DNA from: Pedobacter sp. L105
GTDB taxonomy: Bacteria; Bacteroidota; Bacteroidia; Sphingobacteriales; Sphingobacteriaceae
Reading direction: 5' to 3'
Assembly: GCF_009765875.1 (NCBI RefSeq)
Contig: NZ_LMUP01000004.1
Span: forward strand, 907,080 to 971,079
DNA length: 64,000 nt
Within the stretch, counting starts at the first letter, position 1, and each line of letters opens with the position of its first letter. Below are positions 1 to 9,737 of the stretch, piece after piece. The position numbers were made by a program, and so were the translations under genes. The notes under the pieces were generated by a model, which saw only the letters and a program-made list of their open reading frames with translations, ran no database searches and was not told the origin of the DNA.

Positions 1-1166
1 GGATCCGTTGGCCGCGCCACATAAGCATTACTAATCAGGTTAGAGGTAAAACTTGCCCTTCCAATCCCCGTAGGACTGTAATTGGCATCATTGATCCCGC
101 TATTCAGATTCATCGTCAGGGTAAGGTTATCACCCAATGCCTTTTGTGTAGCTTGAATACGGCCGATGTAATTTTTATAATTGGAGTGGATTACTGTACC
201 ATTTTGCAGGATAGCCGCCAGGGATGCCCTGTAATTAAAGCCGTTTGCCCCTCCGCCAAAGGCCAGTGTATGGTTTTGTGTAAAGCCAGTCCGGGTAAGC
301 AGGTCGTACCAATCGGTATTGGCACCATGATCTGTGGATGCCGGAACACTATAAAGCTGCGCCTGTTGCTTCCACTCATCTGCATTTAACTCTTTCAGCT
401 TTCTGGGAATAACATCTACAGAATTATTGGTCGTGTACTCTATACTGCTTGTACCCGCTTTATTCTTCTTTGTCGTCACGATGATCACTCCCGGAGCTCC
501 GCGGGAACCATAGATGGCCGTCGCTGATGCATCTTTCAGCACATCTACAGACTCAATCTCACTTGGTGGTACCTGTCCCAGCAGATCCATATTTCCCTGT
601 ACACCATCCACTACCACCAGTGGGTCGTTACCACCAATCAATGAAGTGATACCCCTGATACGCACACTTGGTGCGGTACCCGGCTCACTGCCCGTCTGGG
701 TAACATTTACACCCGCAGCCTTACCTGCCAGTTGTTGCAAAGGGTTGGTTATAGGCCCCGGGTTGAGGTCTTTACTGGAAATGGTAGCTACTGCTCCCGT
801 CAGGTCAGATTTTTTCACTGTTCCATAACCAACTACCACCACGTCAGATAGCGACCTTGCATTTGGATTTAAGGATACCGTTAATGGCTGATTGGCCCTG
901 ATCACCTTTTCTATGGCATCATAACCAACAAAGCTGATAGATAACGTTAACGTTTTCAGGTTAGGGTTCTGAATTTGAAAGGCACCATCTTTGTCAGAAA
1001 TAGCCGACTGGTTGGTTTCTTTAATCAAAATAGAAGCGCCTGGTAAAGGGAGGTTTCGTTCATCAACTACTTTACCCGTAAAAACATTTTTCTGGGCAAA
1101 CAGCGTGAATGAAAAAAAGAGTAAAAGTAAAGTCAGGCCATACTTGTACAAGTAAAGTTTGTTCAT
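1..1166 (-). CDS. SusC/RagA-type TonB-dependent outer-membrane transporter, N-terminal part (truncated by window edge)
   Basis: The reading frame starts with ATG at 1166 and stays open to the left edge, so the C-terminal barrel lies outside the window. The protein begins with a signal peptide (MNKLYLYKYG..., cleavage near LFAQ). A carboxypeptidase-regulatory-like beta-sandwich follows (GKVVDERNLPLPGAS), then the SusC box ending in VVVGYGTVKKSDLTGAV, then a TonB plug (AGVNVTQTG..RIRG, DPLVVVDGV, IESVDVLKDASATAIYGSRGA). Family knowledge: these proteins import oligosaccharides through the outer membrane together with a SusD lipoprotein. It is divergent from a secreted GH13 amylase, which suggests a maltodextrin or starch substrate. 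The matching SusD would be expected to the left. Confidence 0.93.
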   Translation of the reverse strand, partial: MNKLYLYKYGLTLLLLFFSFTLFAQKNVFTGKVVDERNLPLPGASILIKETNQSAISDKDGAFQIQNPNLKTLTLSISFVGYDAIEKVIRANQPLTVSLNPNARSLSDVVVVGYGTVKKSDLTGAVATISSKDLNPGPITNPLQQLAGKAAGVNVTQTGSEPGTAPSVRIRGITSLIGGNDPLVVVDGVQGNMDLLGQVPPSEIESVDVLKDASATAIYGSRGAPGVIIVTTKKNKAGTSSIEYTTNNSVDVIPRKLKELNADEWKQQAQLYSVPASTDHGANTDWYDLLTRTGFTQNHTLAFGGGANGFNYRASLAAILQNGTVIHSNYKNYIGRIQATQKALGDNLTLTMNLNSGINDANYSPTGIGRASFTSNLISNAYVARPTD

Positions 1167-1552
1167 ATAGATTTGGTTTAATTTGGTAAAGACACCAACT
1201 GTAGGCCGGTATTTTCACCAAAGTAAAAGAGCTTTATTGCCTTAATCAATAACCTGAAAAGTCAATATTAAAAATATATCACAGTTACTAATATAAAAAA
1301 CTGAAAAACAAATACTTACATAAATATTGACGACAAAATATATAGATAATTTAAGCTGCGGAAATTTGCCTCTAATTTTTAAATGGATAGGCGACGGCAA
1401 TATTTGTTAATATTTAACTGACCAAACCTATCATATAACCAATTAGAATTCAACAGATTAAAAACAATCATTGGCACAAAAATCTATATATGCTAAGAAT
1501 TACATTGATTTTCTTCTCGCCGAATAGGTAACTTGTGGAATAATTTAATCCA
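1167..1552. promoter_or_regulatory. divergent intergenic region between susC and the GH13 amylase
   Basis: This is 386 bases of AT-rich DNA without an open reading frame. It must hold the promoters of the divergent transporter and amylase genes. On the minus strand there is one exact match to the Bacteroidota -7 consensus TAnnTTTG (TAGGTTTG, plus-strand 1423-1430) and a 7/8 match at 1219-1226. No clear -33 TTTG partner was found, which would fit an activator-dependent promoter. Assignment of either box is inference. Confidence 0.35.
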
Positions 1553-2908
1553 ATGAACAAAATAGCGGCTGTATTTCCGATTCTCCTTTTTATCCTATTA
1601 TCCGAGATCAACCCCTCACAGGCACAAACTGATGTGGCATCGGTTCAGCATTACGGAAAACCCTTTACGCATGTACCTGACCGCAGGGATGTGGTCATCT
1701 ATCAGGTTAATACGCGTGCCTTCAGTAAAGCAGGAGATTTTAAGGGCGTTACTGCCCGTTTAGATTCTATCAAAGCCTTGGGTGCAAATGTGGTATATAT
1801 CATGCCCATCTATCCTGTAGGTGTCGTAAAATCGATGAACTCGCCTTATTGCGTAAAAGATTATACGGCAATTAACAAGGATTTTGGGACGCTGGACGAC
1901 CTGCGTGCTTTAGTTAACGGTGCGCATCAAAGGAACATGGCAGTGATGCTGGACTGGGTACCTAACCATACGGCCTGGGATAACCCCTGGATAAAGAACA
2001 AATCATGGTACTTACAGGATTCTATTGGAAACATTGTTAGTCCTCCGGGTAAAGGATGGAATGACGTAGCGCAATTGAACTACAAAAGCGCCGCCATGCG
2101 GGAAGAAATGATCAAATCAATGCGATACTGGATACTTACAGCCAACATTGATGGTTTCCGCTGTGATTATGCTGACGGGCCTCCTTTTGATTTCTGGAAA
2201 GAAGCAATCAGTTCACTGAGAAAAACTCCCGGCCATCAATTGCTTTTTCTGTCGGAAGGTTCGCGCACCGACCAGTACGCTGCTGGTTTTGATTATAACT
2301 TTGGCTTCAAATTCTTTGATAACTTAAAGAAAATCTATAAAAAAGACAAATCTGTATTATCTATTGACAGCCTGAACAAAACGGATTACGAAGGTGCGGC
2401 CAACGGGCAGGAAATTGTGCGGTACACCACCAATCATGATGTGAATGGCTCAGACGGTACACCTTTAGAATTGTTTGGTGAGAAAAAAGGTTCTATGGCT
2501 GCATTTGTGGTCATCGCCTATATGAAAAGTATACCCTTTATTTATAATGGTCAGGAAGTGGGTACCCCATACCGTTTAATCTTTCCTTTTGCCACCTCAA
2601 AAATCAACTGGTCGAATAGTCCTGAGGTTACCGCCGAATATAAAAAAGTAATCGCCTTCAGGAATAACAGCAAAGCGATAAGAAGAGGGGCACTTACTTC
2701 TTACAGCAACGCAGATGTGTGTGTATTTACCAAAACAGATGGAAAGGAAAAAATACTGGTACTCTCCAATTTAAGAAACAAAAAGATAAGCTATCCCGTT
2801 CCTTTTAGCCTCCAAACGGAATGGACAAATGCTTTCACTGGTGCCGGCAACAAAATAGGCCAGGTGGTGACATTGGAGCCTTATTCATACCTTGTGTTAA
2901 AACAATAA
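1553..2908 (+). CDS. secreted alpha-amylase family glycoside hydrolase (GH13)
   Basis: This 451-residue protein has an N-terminal signal peptide (cleavage near residue 25, SQAQ). All four GH13 conserved regions are visible: DWVPNH at about 134-139, GFRCDYAD at 201-208 with nucleophile Asp205, the general acid Glu235 in FLSEG, and NHD at 294-296. It should hydrolyse alpha-1,4-glucans in the periplasm or at the cell surface. It is shorter than cell-surface SusG-type amylases and shows no inserted carbohydrate-binding module or lipobox, so a periplasmic enzyme acting on imported maltodextrins is the better guess. Its neighbours are a SusC homologue (divergent) and a SusR-like regulator (convergent; the stop codons are one base apart). 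Confidence 0.92.
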   Translation: MNKIAAVFPILLFILLSEINPSQAQTDVASVQHYGKPFTHVPDRRDVVIYQVNTRAFSKAGDFKGVTARLDSIKALGANVVYIMPIYPVGVVKSMNSPYCVKDYTAINKDFGTLDDLRALVNGAHQRNMAVMLDWVPNHTAWDNPWIKNKSWYLQDSIGNIVSPPGKGWNDVAQLNYKSAAMREEMIKSMRYWILTANIDGFRCDYADGPPFDFWKEAISSLRKTPGHQLLFLSEGSRTDQYAAGFDYNFGFKFFDNLKKIYKKDKSVLSIDSLNKTDYEGAANGQEIVRYTTNHDVNGSDGTPLELFGEKKGSMAAFVVIAYMKSIPFIYNGQEVGTPYRLIFPFATSKINWSNSPEVTAEYKKVIAFRNNSKAIRRGALTSYSNADVCVFTKTDGKEKILVLSNLRNKKISYPVPFSLQTEWTNAFTGAGNKIGQVVTLEPYSYLVLKQ

Positions 2909-2909
2909 T

Positions 2910-4616
2910 TTATTCAGCTGCTTCTTTAACCGCTTTAATCTGCATAATTCGATCCTCAAATTCTTCATTTGGAATAAAGGAACGGTTTTTAACCTTTGTT
3001 TTATAGGTATAGATGGTGTTCACAGAATAGTTCAGGATCTTTGCGATTGTTTCATTCTCCTCTATCCCTAAACGGATGAGGGCAAAAATGCGAAGTTCTG
3101 TATTGAGCAGGCCATCACGCAGACAAGTCTGATGATCAGGATCAAATAAAGAGTTAAAGTCGTCTACAAAATTTGGGAAGAGGTTTAAAAACACTTTATC
3201 AAAGCTGTGGGATAAATTTTCACGTTCAAAATTGGTATTGAGGCGGTTCAGCACATGCAGCACTTCCTCATACCTTTTCTCTCTCACATTTTTTTCAATC
3301 GACCGTTTAAGCCGGTCTAATTTCTCTATATAGTCTGAGTGGATATTAAAGAAATAGCCGATATATTCATCTTTGATCATATTCGCTTCATCCAGTTTAA
3401 TATTGATTCGGGAGAGGGAGCGGTTGGTGTGATCTAAAACTTTATTGACTGAAATCAACGAATTATTCATCCTGTTCAGGTCTTCATTTTTATGGACAAT
3501 GATCTGATCTGCCACACGCAGTTTTTTCAATTGTTTCACCGTAATAAAAGCAAAGACAATAACGATAATGATTAATAAAGTGATCAGGGAGGCGTAAATG
3601 GTGAGCAGCTGTTTCTGCTTTTCTATACCATTCACCTTATCACTTTGAATAATTGGCATAATACTGCTGATCTGTGCTTCCCTGTGCCTGGCCCCATAAA
3701 AGTTAGCATCCTCTATTGCATTATTAATATACCGGAAAGCCAGTTTTACATCCCCTTGTTTATATAAATAGGTGGCCAGGTTGGTGAGTGCTACCCCTTC
3801 CTTTGTTGAATGGGTATTGTCTATGATGGCCGCATGGATTAAATGGTTTACAGCGGGCTGAATGTTTTTAAGTTCAAAATAAATATAACTCAGGCAGCTG
3901 AGGTTAATGGCGCTGTCCTGGTAGGTTTGCCTATAGGTGAGGATCTTTTGATAAGAGCTCATAGCTTCCTGAAAATCTGCCTTTCTCAATGCTTTTAATC
4001 CAAGTGCGGATAAATAGGGATAAGAGCCAACGGGATTAGAATGTATAATAGAATCACAGTATTTCAAGCCAATCAGGCTATACCGATTGTAATAATCGCC
4101 GATCTTATCATAATCGGCTACATCAAAATAACTTCTCGCCTGCAGGAAAAAATATTCATAGCGCTGTTTCTTATCAAAACTGCTGATGTTTACTCTGTTT
4201 AAGGTATCCAATCCTTCTTTGAACATCCCTGCAGAGATGAGCACAAAGCCCATATCCACTTTTGAGGCATTGATTTTATTGGCATCGTGCAGTAAGTAAG
4301 CACAATCGTTTAACTTTTTACAATACAGATAGGCTGAATCATGAACGAACGATTTATATTCATTGAACAATTGCTGATAATTGACATAGCGTTTATCCAG
4401 AGAGGAATAATTGATCACCAGCTGTCTTTTAATTTCACTGATATGCCTCAGTTTCTGACGGTCATACTGAGACTTATTGTCAAGAAGCTGGTTTAAAACA
4501 TTTTGCAGGCTGTCCTGCTGACCTTCGGCTTTTGCCGAATTCAGTAATGCAAACTGACCAAAACAAAAGATCAGGTAAAACCACGGCATGAATTTATATT
4601 TGGTGTACTTTTTCAC
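2910..4616 (-). CDS. SusR-like membrane regulator: TPR sensor, transmembrane helix, C-terminal HTH (DUF6377-type)
   Basis: The 568-residue protein has a signal peptide (about 1-30), a helical TPR-like region (about 50-320), one transmembrane helix (about 338-360), a coiled-coil linker (about 365-440) and a C-terminal LuxR-like helix-turn-helix (about 510-550, with [23 protein letters not shown]). This order matches the Bacteroidota family that includes SusR, the inner-membrane maltose-responsive activator of the starch utilization system. Lying end to end with a GH13 amylase and next to susC, it is likely the local activator. The inducing ligand (maltose or isomaltose) is inferred from the neighbours only. 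Confidence 0.85.
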   Translation of the reverse strand: MKKYTKYKFMPWFYLIFCFGQFALLNSAKAEGQQDSLQNVLNQLLDNKSQYDRQKLRHISEIKRQLVINYSSLDKRYVNYQQLFNEYKSFVHDSAYLYCKKLNDCAYLLHDANKINASKVDMGFVLISAGMFKEGLDTLNRVNISSFDKKQRYEYFFLQARSYFDVADYDKIGDYYNRYSLIGLKYCDSIIHSNPVGSYPYLSALGLKALRKADFQEAMSSYQKILTYRQTYQDSAINLSCLSYIYFELKNIQPAVNHLIHAAIIDNTHSTKEGVALTNLATYLYKQGDVKLAFRYINNAIEDANFYGARHREAQISSIMPIIQSDKVNGIEKQKQLLTIYASLITLLIIIVIVFAFITVKQLKKLRVADQIIVHKNEDLNRMNNSLISVNKVLDHTNRSLSRINIKLDEANMIKDEYIGYFFNIHSDYIEKLDRLKRSIEKNVREKRYEEVLHVLNRLNTNFERENLSHSFDKVFLNLFPNFVDDFNSLFDPDHQTCLRDGLLNTELRIFALIRLGIEENETIAKILNYSVNTIYTYKTKVKNRSFIPNEEFEDRIMQIKAVKEAAE

Positions 4617-4892
4617 AGTATTTTTCCTTAACCGCTACTTACCTATGATAAAAGAGCGAATCCTAAAGTTACAGTTATTTTTTTTATCTTCTATACAGGT
4701 AACGACCCAGAATCGCATTTAAAATAAGAATAAAATCAAGAACCACTATATGGTAACCTCTAAACAGATCCGGTTTAAATAGATTTTTCTTCAAATTGTT
4801 TAAACACTCCTAAAAGAATAGGGTTATCCTGGTATATATCTTATAAATTCTCTTTTATCGATGTATAAGTCAAAAAATAGTAAACGACAGCG

Positions 4893-5966
4893 ATGAAAAA
4901 AATATTGGTCTTCCTATTATTTATAACGACGAAGACTTTTGCACAAGACATTAAACTATCTCCCTTTACCATTAGCGGATATGCAGAAGGTTATTATAAT
5001 TATGATTTTAACAGACCTGCCAATCATTCCATCGCACCGTTTATTTACAGCAACAATAAGACAAACGAACCAAATCTTAACTTAGGTATGGTTAAAGCAG
5101 CTTTTGTTACTGAAAACGTGCGTGCCAACCTCGCTATCGCAGCCGGCACCTACGTAAATGCGAATTATGCCGCAGAGCCAAATATTGTAAGAAATATTTA
5201 CGAAGCCAATTTGGGCATCAAACTTTCCAATAAAAGTAACTTATGGCTGGATGCAGGGATTTTGCCTTCACATATAGGATGGGAAAGTGCTATTGGAAAG
5301 GACAACTGGACGCTCAGCAGAAGTTTAGCAGCAGATAATTCCCCCTATTTTGAAACCGGGGCGAGATTAAGTTATACTACAAAAGATGAAAAGTGGTATT
5401 TAAGCGCTTTGGTTTTAAATGGCTGGCAGCGTATTAGAAGAGAAGCAGGAAACAGTACGCCGGCTTTTGGTACCCAGGTGACTTACAAACCTAACGCACA
5501 AATCACGCTGAACAGCAGTAGTTTCTTAGGTTATAATCTACCCGACAGTGTTCACCAGATGCGCTATTTTCATGATCTCTATGGTGTTTTTCAGCTCAAT
5601 AAACGCCTGGCTGCAACCCTTGGCTTTGATATTGGGGCGGAGCAAATTGCCAAAGGTTCGTCCAGGTTTAACACCTGGTATACCCCTGTTATCATGATGA
5701 GATATACACTTACCCCAAAAACAAGTTTCGCACTGAGGGCGGAATATTATACCGATAAAAACGGAGTAATCATCAATACCGCAACTCCAAACGGATTTAA
5801 CGCCTGGGGTTATTCAGCTAATGCTGATTATCATATCACTAAACAATTATTAGGCAGGATGGAAATCAGGAATTTGAATAGCGAGGATAAGCTCTATTCT
5901 AAAATGGACCAGGGCCTAACCAATAACAGTACTTTGTTATCAGCATCGCTAGCCTTTAGTTTTTGA
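4893..5966 (+). CDS. outer-membrane beta-barrel porin, OmpL-like (BBP2 family)
   Basis: A 357-residue protein with a short signal peptide (MKKILVFLLFITTKTFAQ). The rest is made of alternating amphipathic strands (FTISGYAEGYYNYDF..., ANLGIKLSNKSNLWLDAGILPSHIGWESA) and it ends in an aromatic residue (LAFSF), typical of outer-membrane barrels. The pattern FxxSGYxExYYxYDFN followed by a LGMVKAAF strand is what I recognise from the Bacteroidota BBP2/OmpL-like porins. The substrate is unknown. It stands alone, with a convergent gene only 5 bases past its stop codon. Confidence 0.8.
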   Translation: MKKILVFLLFITTKTFAQDIKLSPFTISGYAEGYYNYDFNRPANHSIAPFIYSNNKTNEPNLNLGMVKAAFVTENVRANLAIAAGTYVNANYAAEPNIVRNIYEANLGIKLSNKSNLWLDAGILPSHIGWESAIGKDNWTLSRSLAADNSPYFETGARLSYTTKDEKWYLSALVLNGWQRIRREAGNSTPAFGTQVTYKPNAQITLNSSSFLGYNLPDSVHQMRYFHDLYGVFQLNKRLAATLGFDIGAEQIAKGSSRFNTWYTPVIMMRYTLTPKTSFALRAEYYTDKNGVIINTATPNGFNAWGYSANADYHITKQLLGRMEIRNLNSEDKLYSKMDQGLTNNSTLLSASLAFSF

Positions 5967-5971
5967 TTTAC

Positions 5972-7186
5972 CTATCCCACCTTGTTCAATTCTTCATGAA
6001 CGCGCTTAGCAACTATCTTTTCTTCACCCGGTCTCAACATAAACACGGTGATATTAATACTGTTGGGACTAAACTGCATCGTTTCAATAGAAGGGCTGCC
6101 ATTACGCAAAGCAAGCTGCAATTCCTGGCTGGTTATTTTGATTTTACTGATATCCCAGGCTATATTTAAAAGCGGTGTATGATTGGCAATCGGTGGAACA
6201 GTCACTGTAGTGGTTACACCATTTACCTTCTTTGCCTCATCGCCAATCAGTGCCACCCGCTCTTCCCAATCCTGCCATTCCTTTTTATGATCGCGCTTGA
6301 TATAATGATCCAGCGCAGCGTACATCCCCAGGATCTCTTCTTTGTTTACCTTCATCCCCCGGCCAATATTGTCACCATGTGGCGGCGCGTTTAAACGGGC
6401 AGCTTTGATCAGCTCTTTTCTTCCCATCAGTATCCCTGCACTTTGTGGTCCGCATATCGCTTTACCACCAGATACACAAACCAGATCGAAACCCAGATCG
6501 TTATACTTCCATAAATTTTGTACCGGAGGGATATCCGCAGCAATATCGATCATGGTAGGGACCTGATGCTTTTTGGCAATGGCCACCCATTCTTCATGTT
6601 TGATTTGTCCAAGGTCTGTCGCCACGTTCAGGTAATACATCAGTGCAGTTTTTTCAGTGATCGCATTCTCCAATTCTTCCTTTGTTTCAATTACAATAAC
6701 TTTTGCGCCGGCATTGGTAGGTGCATGGACATAATCATAATTATGGCCTTTTTGTACAATCATCTCCATTTTTTCAAATCCTTCTACATTAGGGAGCTGC
6801 CCGATCTTTTTAAGATCGGTTCCGGTCAATATGCCGGCTGTGCCTAATACTAAGGCCGACCAGCATCCTGCGGTGACCATTGCAGCTTCAGCATGGCATA
6901 ACTCAGCAATCTTCTCCCCCACTTTATCCTGCACTTCACTGATCATCACAAACTGTGAGGAAGAGCTGTTGATCGCTTCCATTACCTCCGGATCCATCAG
7001 CGAAGCTGTATGTGTGGTATAAGTACCCGCAGCATTGATAAAAGTGCGCAGTCCCAGTTCTTTGATCAGGTCCCGCTTTAGGGGAGCTATTACAGCTGCA
7101 TCTGATAAAAATGGGATACCTGAGCCAACAATTCCGCCCACGATTGGGGCAACTGACAAATACTTGATGAGATCTCTGCGTTTCAT
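5972..7186 (-). CDS. SelA-fold PLP-dependent enzyme with a twin-arginine signal
   Basis: A 404-residue protein of the selenocysteine synthase / D-glucosaminate-6-phosphate ammonia-lyase superfamily. The body shows INAAGTYTTH (about 50-59), a conserved VPTMIDIAAD (Asp214 would contact the PLP ring) and the PLP-binding lysine in VSGGKAICGPQSAG (Lys242). The N terminus, MKRRDLIKYLSVAPIVGGIVG, has the form of a Tat signal: twin arginine, then a moderately hydrophobic stretch. A folded cofactor-containing enzyme exported by Tat is logical. It is probably a lyase or transferase on an amino-sugar or amino-acid derivative in the periplasm. No SelB, SelC or kinase neighbour is present, so a role in selenocysteine synthesis is unlikely. 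Confidence 0.82.
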   Translation of the reverse strand: MKRRDLIKYLSVAPIVGGIVGSGIPFLSDAAVIAPLKRDLIKELGLRTFINAAGTYTTHTASLMDPEVMEAINSSSSQFVMISEVQDKVGEKIAELCHAEAAMVTAGCWSALVLGTAGILTGTDLKKIGQLPNVEGFEKMEMIVQKGHNYDYVHAPTNAGAKVIVIETKEELENAITEKTALMYYLNVATDLGQIKHEEWVAIAKKHQVPTMIDIAADIPPVQNLWKYNDLGFDLVCVSGGKAICGPQSAGILMGRKELIKAARLNAPPHGDNIGRGMKVNKEEILGMYAALDHYIKRDHKKEWQDWEERVALIGDEAKKVNGVTTTVTVPPIANHTPLLNIAWDISKIKITSQELQLALRNGSPSIETMQFSPNSINITVFMLRPGEEKIVAKRVHEELNKVG

Positions 7187-7330
7187 AATTTATAGTTAAG
7201 AGGAAAATTTATTGTTATCAGCCATAAGATACGGACTAGCAGCAATATAAGCATTAATCTGAGCAGGAAAAATTACACTTCAGCACCTTAATTTAGATTT
7301 CCGCCAGAGCTGTCAGAATTAATAGCACAT

Positions 7331-7364
7331 AAAAAAGCCCCGAAAATAGTAAACTTTCAGGGCT
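7331..7364 (-). terminator. rho-independent terminator of the SDR gene
   Basis: On the minus strand an 11-bp stem (AAGCCCTGAAA pairing with TTTCGGGGCTT, one T-G wobble) is followed directly by a run of six T. It sits about 20 bases after the stop codon of the SDR gene. Confidence 0.85.
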
Positions 7365-7383
7365 TGATATTTGCAGAGCTGAC

Positions 7384-8136
7384 TTACAGGTTCCTGAATC
7401 CTCCGTCAATAACCAGGTCTGCACCTGTCATATAGGAAGAATCATCAGAAGCCAGGAATAAATATCCTTTAGCCATTTCTTCTACTGTGCCTCCTCTTTT
7501 CAAAGCAACAGCACTCGCAAAAAAGGTGTTCATTCCATCTGCCGATTCTTTAGAAAATCCATTTTTCTCAAAAATAGGCGTATCTATAGAACCTGGAGAA
7601 AGGGCATTTACCCTGATATTTTTGCTGGCCAGTTCAGTCGCAAAAGATCTTACCAATGCACGCTCAGCAGCCTTTGAAGAAACATACGCACCTGATCCTG
7701 CGATACCTTTTTCGGCTACTGTAGAAGAAGTGATCACTATAGAAGCACCATCATTCAAATAAGGCAATGCTTTTTGTACGGTAAAGAAAACACCTTTGTA
7801 ATTGATATCACTGATCTGGTCAAACATCTCCTCCGTCCAGTCTTCCAGTGGTGCCATTAAAATGATACCTGCATTAACTACCAGCACATCAATTTTGCCA
7901 AAAGTATTTTTTACCTCTTCATAGAGCGGTTCGAAACTTTTTACTTCTGCAACGTTACTTACGATACCGATAGCACCATTACCAATCTCTGCGGCCGCAG
8001 TTTTTAGTGTTTCCGCATTCCGGCCGGTGATCACCACCTTTGCACCTTCACTGGCGAATAATTTTGCAGTTCCAAATCCGATGCCGCTATTACCACCAGT
8101 AATTACGGCTACTTTATTTTCTAATTTACGTGACAT
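7384..8136 (-). CDS. short-chain dehydrogenase/reductase (SDR)
   Basis: A 250-residue classical SDR. The NAD(P)-binding motif TGGNSGIG lies at about 13-20, the NAG motif (VVNAGI) near residue 88, the catalytic Ser in ITSSTVAEKG, and YVSSK near 151-155 gives the catalytic Tyr and Lys. The C-terminal DGGF end is typical of tetrameric cytosolic SDRs. The substrate cannot be read from the sequence. Upstream on the same strand is a Crp-fold regulator with a 100-base gap; such Crp-SDR pairs are common in Pedobacter-like genomes. Confidence 0.9.
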   Translation of the reverse strand: MSRKLENKVAVITGGNSGIGFGTAKLFASEGAKVVITGRNAETLKTAAAEIGNGAIGIVSNVAEVKSFEPLYEEVKNTFGKIDVLVVNAGIILMAPLEDWTEEMFDQISDINYKGVFFTVQKALPYLNDGASIVITSSTVAEKGIAGSGAYVSSKAAERALVRSFATELASKNIRVNALSPGSIDTPIFEKNGFSKESADGMNTFFASAVALKRGGTVEEMAKGYLFLASDDSSYMTGADLVIDGGFRNL

Positions 8137-8237
8137 TTTGTTCTGTTTTTATACAACAAAACTACTGTGGCCGCTAAAATTTAAAGATGAACCAGTTTAG
8201 GAAATTCGGTTGAACTACTTCAACTCTTTTCCCTGTC

Positions 8238-8846
8238 TTAGTTCTTTTTGCGCACTTTATGGTTACGGATTTTGGAAAGAAATTCGGTGGTCATGCCCAG
8301 ATAAGAAGCGATAGCGTACTGCGGCAAGCGCTGGGCTACAGATGGATAGACGAGCAGAAAATCATTATAACGCTCTTCTGCGGTGCGGGTAAGGGCAGAG
8401 ATGATCCTGCGCTGATGAAAAGCAGCCGTACGTTCGGCTGCTATCCTGAAAAATGTTTCGAACTTATGGTTAGCCTGTTTTAAGCGCTGCTCATTTTCGT
8501 ATTCGATCTGTAATACAGTACTATCTTCTATAGCCACCACAAACATCGTCGCCGGTTTTTGGTAGAGGTAACTGTTGAGATCAGAAACCCACCAATCTTC
8601 TATAGCAAAATTGATGGTATGGTCTACGCCATCCTGACCAATGACATAAGAGCGCAAAGCACCCTCTACCACATAACTTCGGTACTGTGCAATAAAGTCG
8701 GGCTGAATGATAAACTGTTTCTTTTTTAATTTTTTCAATTTAAAAGCTGCAGTAAATTCAGTCAGCTCTTCTTCTGTCAGCTCTACTGTCCTTTGTATAT
8801 ACCTGATAAAAGGTTCCGGTTCTGTCATCGTTGAATACACAAACAA
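8238..8846 (-). CDS. Crp/Fnr-fold transcriptional regulator
   Basis: A 202-residue protein with an N-terminal cyclic-nucleotide-binding-like beta-roll (about 20-130; KKKQFIIQPDFIAQYRSYVVEGALRSYV, EDWWVSDLNSYL) and a short C-terminal winged helix (YAIASYLGMTTEFLSKIRNHK). The small-residue and arginine signature of a cAMP-binding cassette is not evident, so the ligand is unknown. The start could also be the second methionine, MTEPEPF. A closely similar regulator lies at 10701-11273. Confidence 0.85.
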   Translation of the reverse strand: MFVYSTMTEPEPFIRYIQRTVELTEEELTEFTAAFKLKKLKKKQFIIQPDFIAQYRSYVVEGALRSYVIGQDGVDHTINFAIEDWWVSDLNSYLYQKPATMFVVAIEDSTVLQIEYENEQRLKQANHKFETFFRIAAERTAAFHQRRIISALTRTAEERYNDFLLVYPSVAQRLPQYAIASYLGMTTEFLSKIRNHKVRKKN

Positions 8847-8876
8847 TATTAGCTAAATATCAAGACGTTCCTGATA

Positions 8877-9737
8877 TCAAAAACTAGATCCCGCCCCAAA
8901 TAAAGCGGCTTTTTCTCCCAATGCCGAGCGTCTGATAGGGAAACTATATCCCATCATTTCTGCCAGGATCTTGCGGGTATCACTTAAAAAATAGGCTTCT
9001 GCGTTGGCGATGTTTCCACCTATAACAGCAGCATGGGGCATCTTTTTCCTGATGAACTTGTAAATAAATTTTGCCAGATTGGTGCTGAACTCATGAAATA
9101 TCGTGGTAAAATGAGGTGAATCCTGATGGTTTTCAACAAGGTCTTTCACATCTTTAATGTCTACATCAGCAAGCTCTTTAAAACGTTTTATAAACCAGCG
9201 CGTAGAAATGTAATCCTCAGCAATTCCTTTTAAAAATGGCATTTTCCATAGATCAGAGTCAAAGGCTTCCCCATTTTTTGTGTGCGAGGTACCTAAACCT
9301 GTACCCAGGGTTAATCCAATGGCATCGTCAATACCTCTCAGGCTTCCTGTAAACAGCTCTCCTTTTAAAAAGCAGGCAGCGTCATTTTTGAAGTTTACCA
9401 CAGATGGAGAAACCCCCAGTCGGCTGGCCAGCATTTCTTTGATGTTGATATTGTATAAGGCACCATATTTATCCTGCCCTTTGATCCGGCATACTCCATT
9501 TTTATAGTCCATAGGACCAGGCATTGCTATAGAAATCATAGTTGGCTTTACAGGATAACTGTCCATAGATTTTTCTATCGCCACTGCCCAGGCATCAATA
9601 ATTTCTGTTGCAGAACCAGCAGAATTTAAGCGCGTCCTGGACCAGCTTTTGCCGATTTCATTTTTCCCTTGTAAGTCTATCAATGCTGCAGTAATGTGAG
9701 AACCGCCAATATCGGCCCCCAGAACAATGTTTTCCAT
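8877..9737 (-). CDS. ROK-family sugar kinase-like protein lacking the zinc motif
   Basis: A 286-residue ROK protein. The phosphate-binding motif ADIGGSHITAALID is at about 8-21, the putative catalytic Asp is in NFKNDAACF (about 114-122), and a second glycine-rich phosphate loop is LGTGLGTS (about 143-150). The CxCGxxGCxE zinc-binding segment that normally follows in ROK kinases is absent; the chain runs from SDLWKMPFLKG directly to the C-terminal lobe. Phosphorylation of glucose or another aldohexose in the cytoplasm is likely but the specificity is unclear. There is no HTH, so it is a kinase-type rather than repressor-type ROK. Confidence 0.85.
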   Translation of the reverse strand: MENIVLGADIGGSHITAALIDLQGKNEIGKSWSRTRLNSAGSATEIIDAWAVAIEKSMDSYPVKPTMISIAMPGPMDYKNGVCRIKGQDKYGALYNINIKEMLASRLGVSPSVVNFKNDAACFLKGELFTGSLRGIDDAIGLTLGTGLGTSHTKNGEAFDSDLWKMPFLKGIAEDYISTRWFIKRFKELADVDIKDVKDLVENHQDSPHFTTIFHEFSTNLAKFIYKFIRKKMPHAAVIGGNIANAEAYFLSDTRKILAEMMGYSFPIRRSALGEKAALFGAGSSF

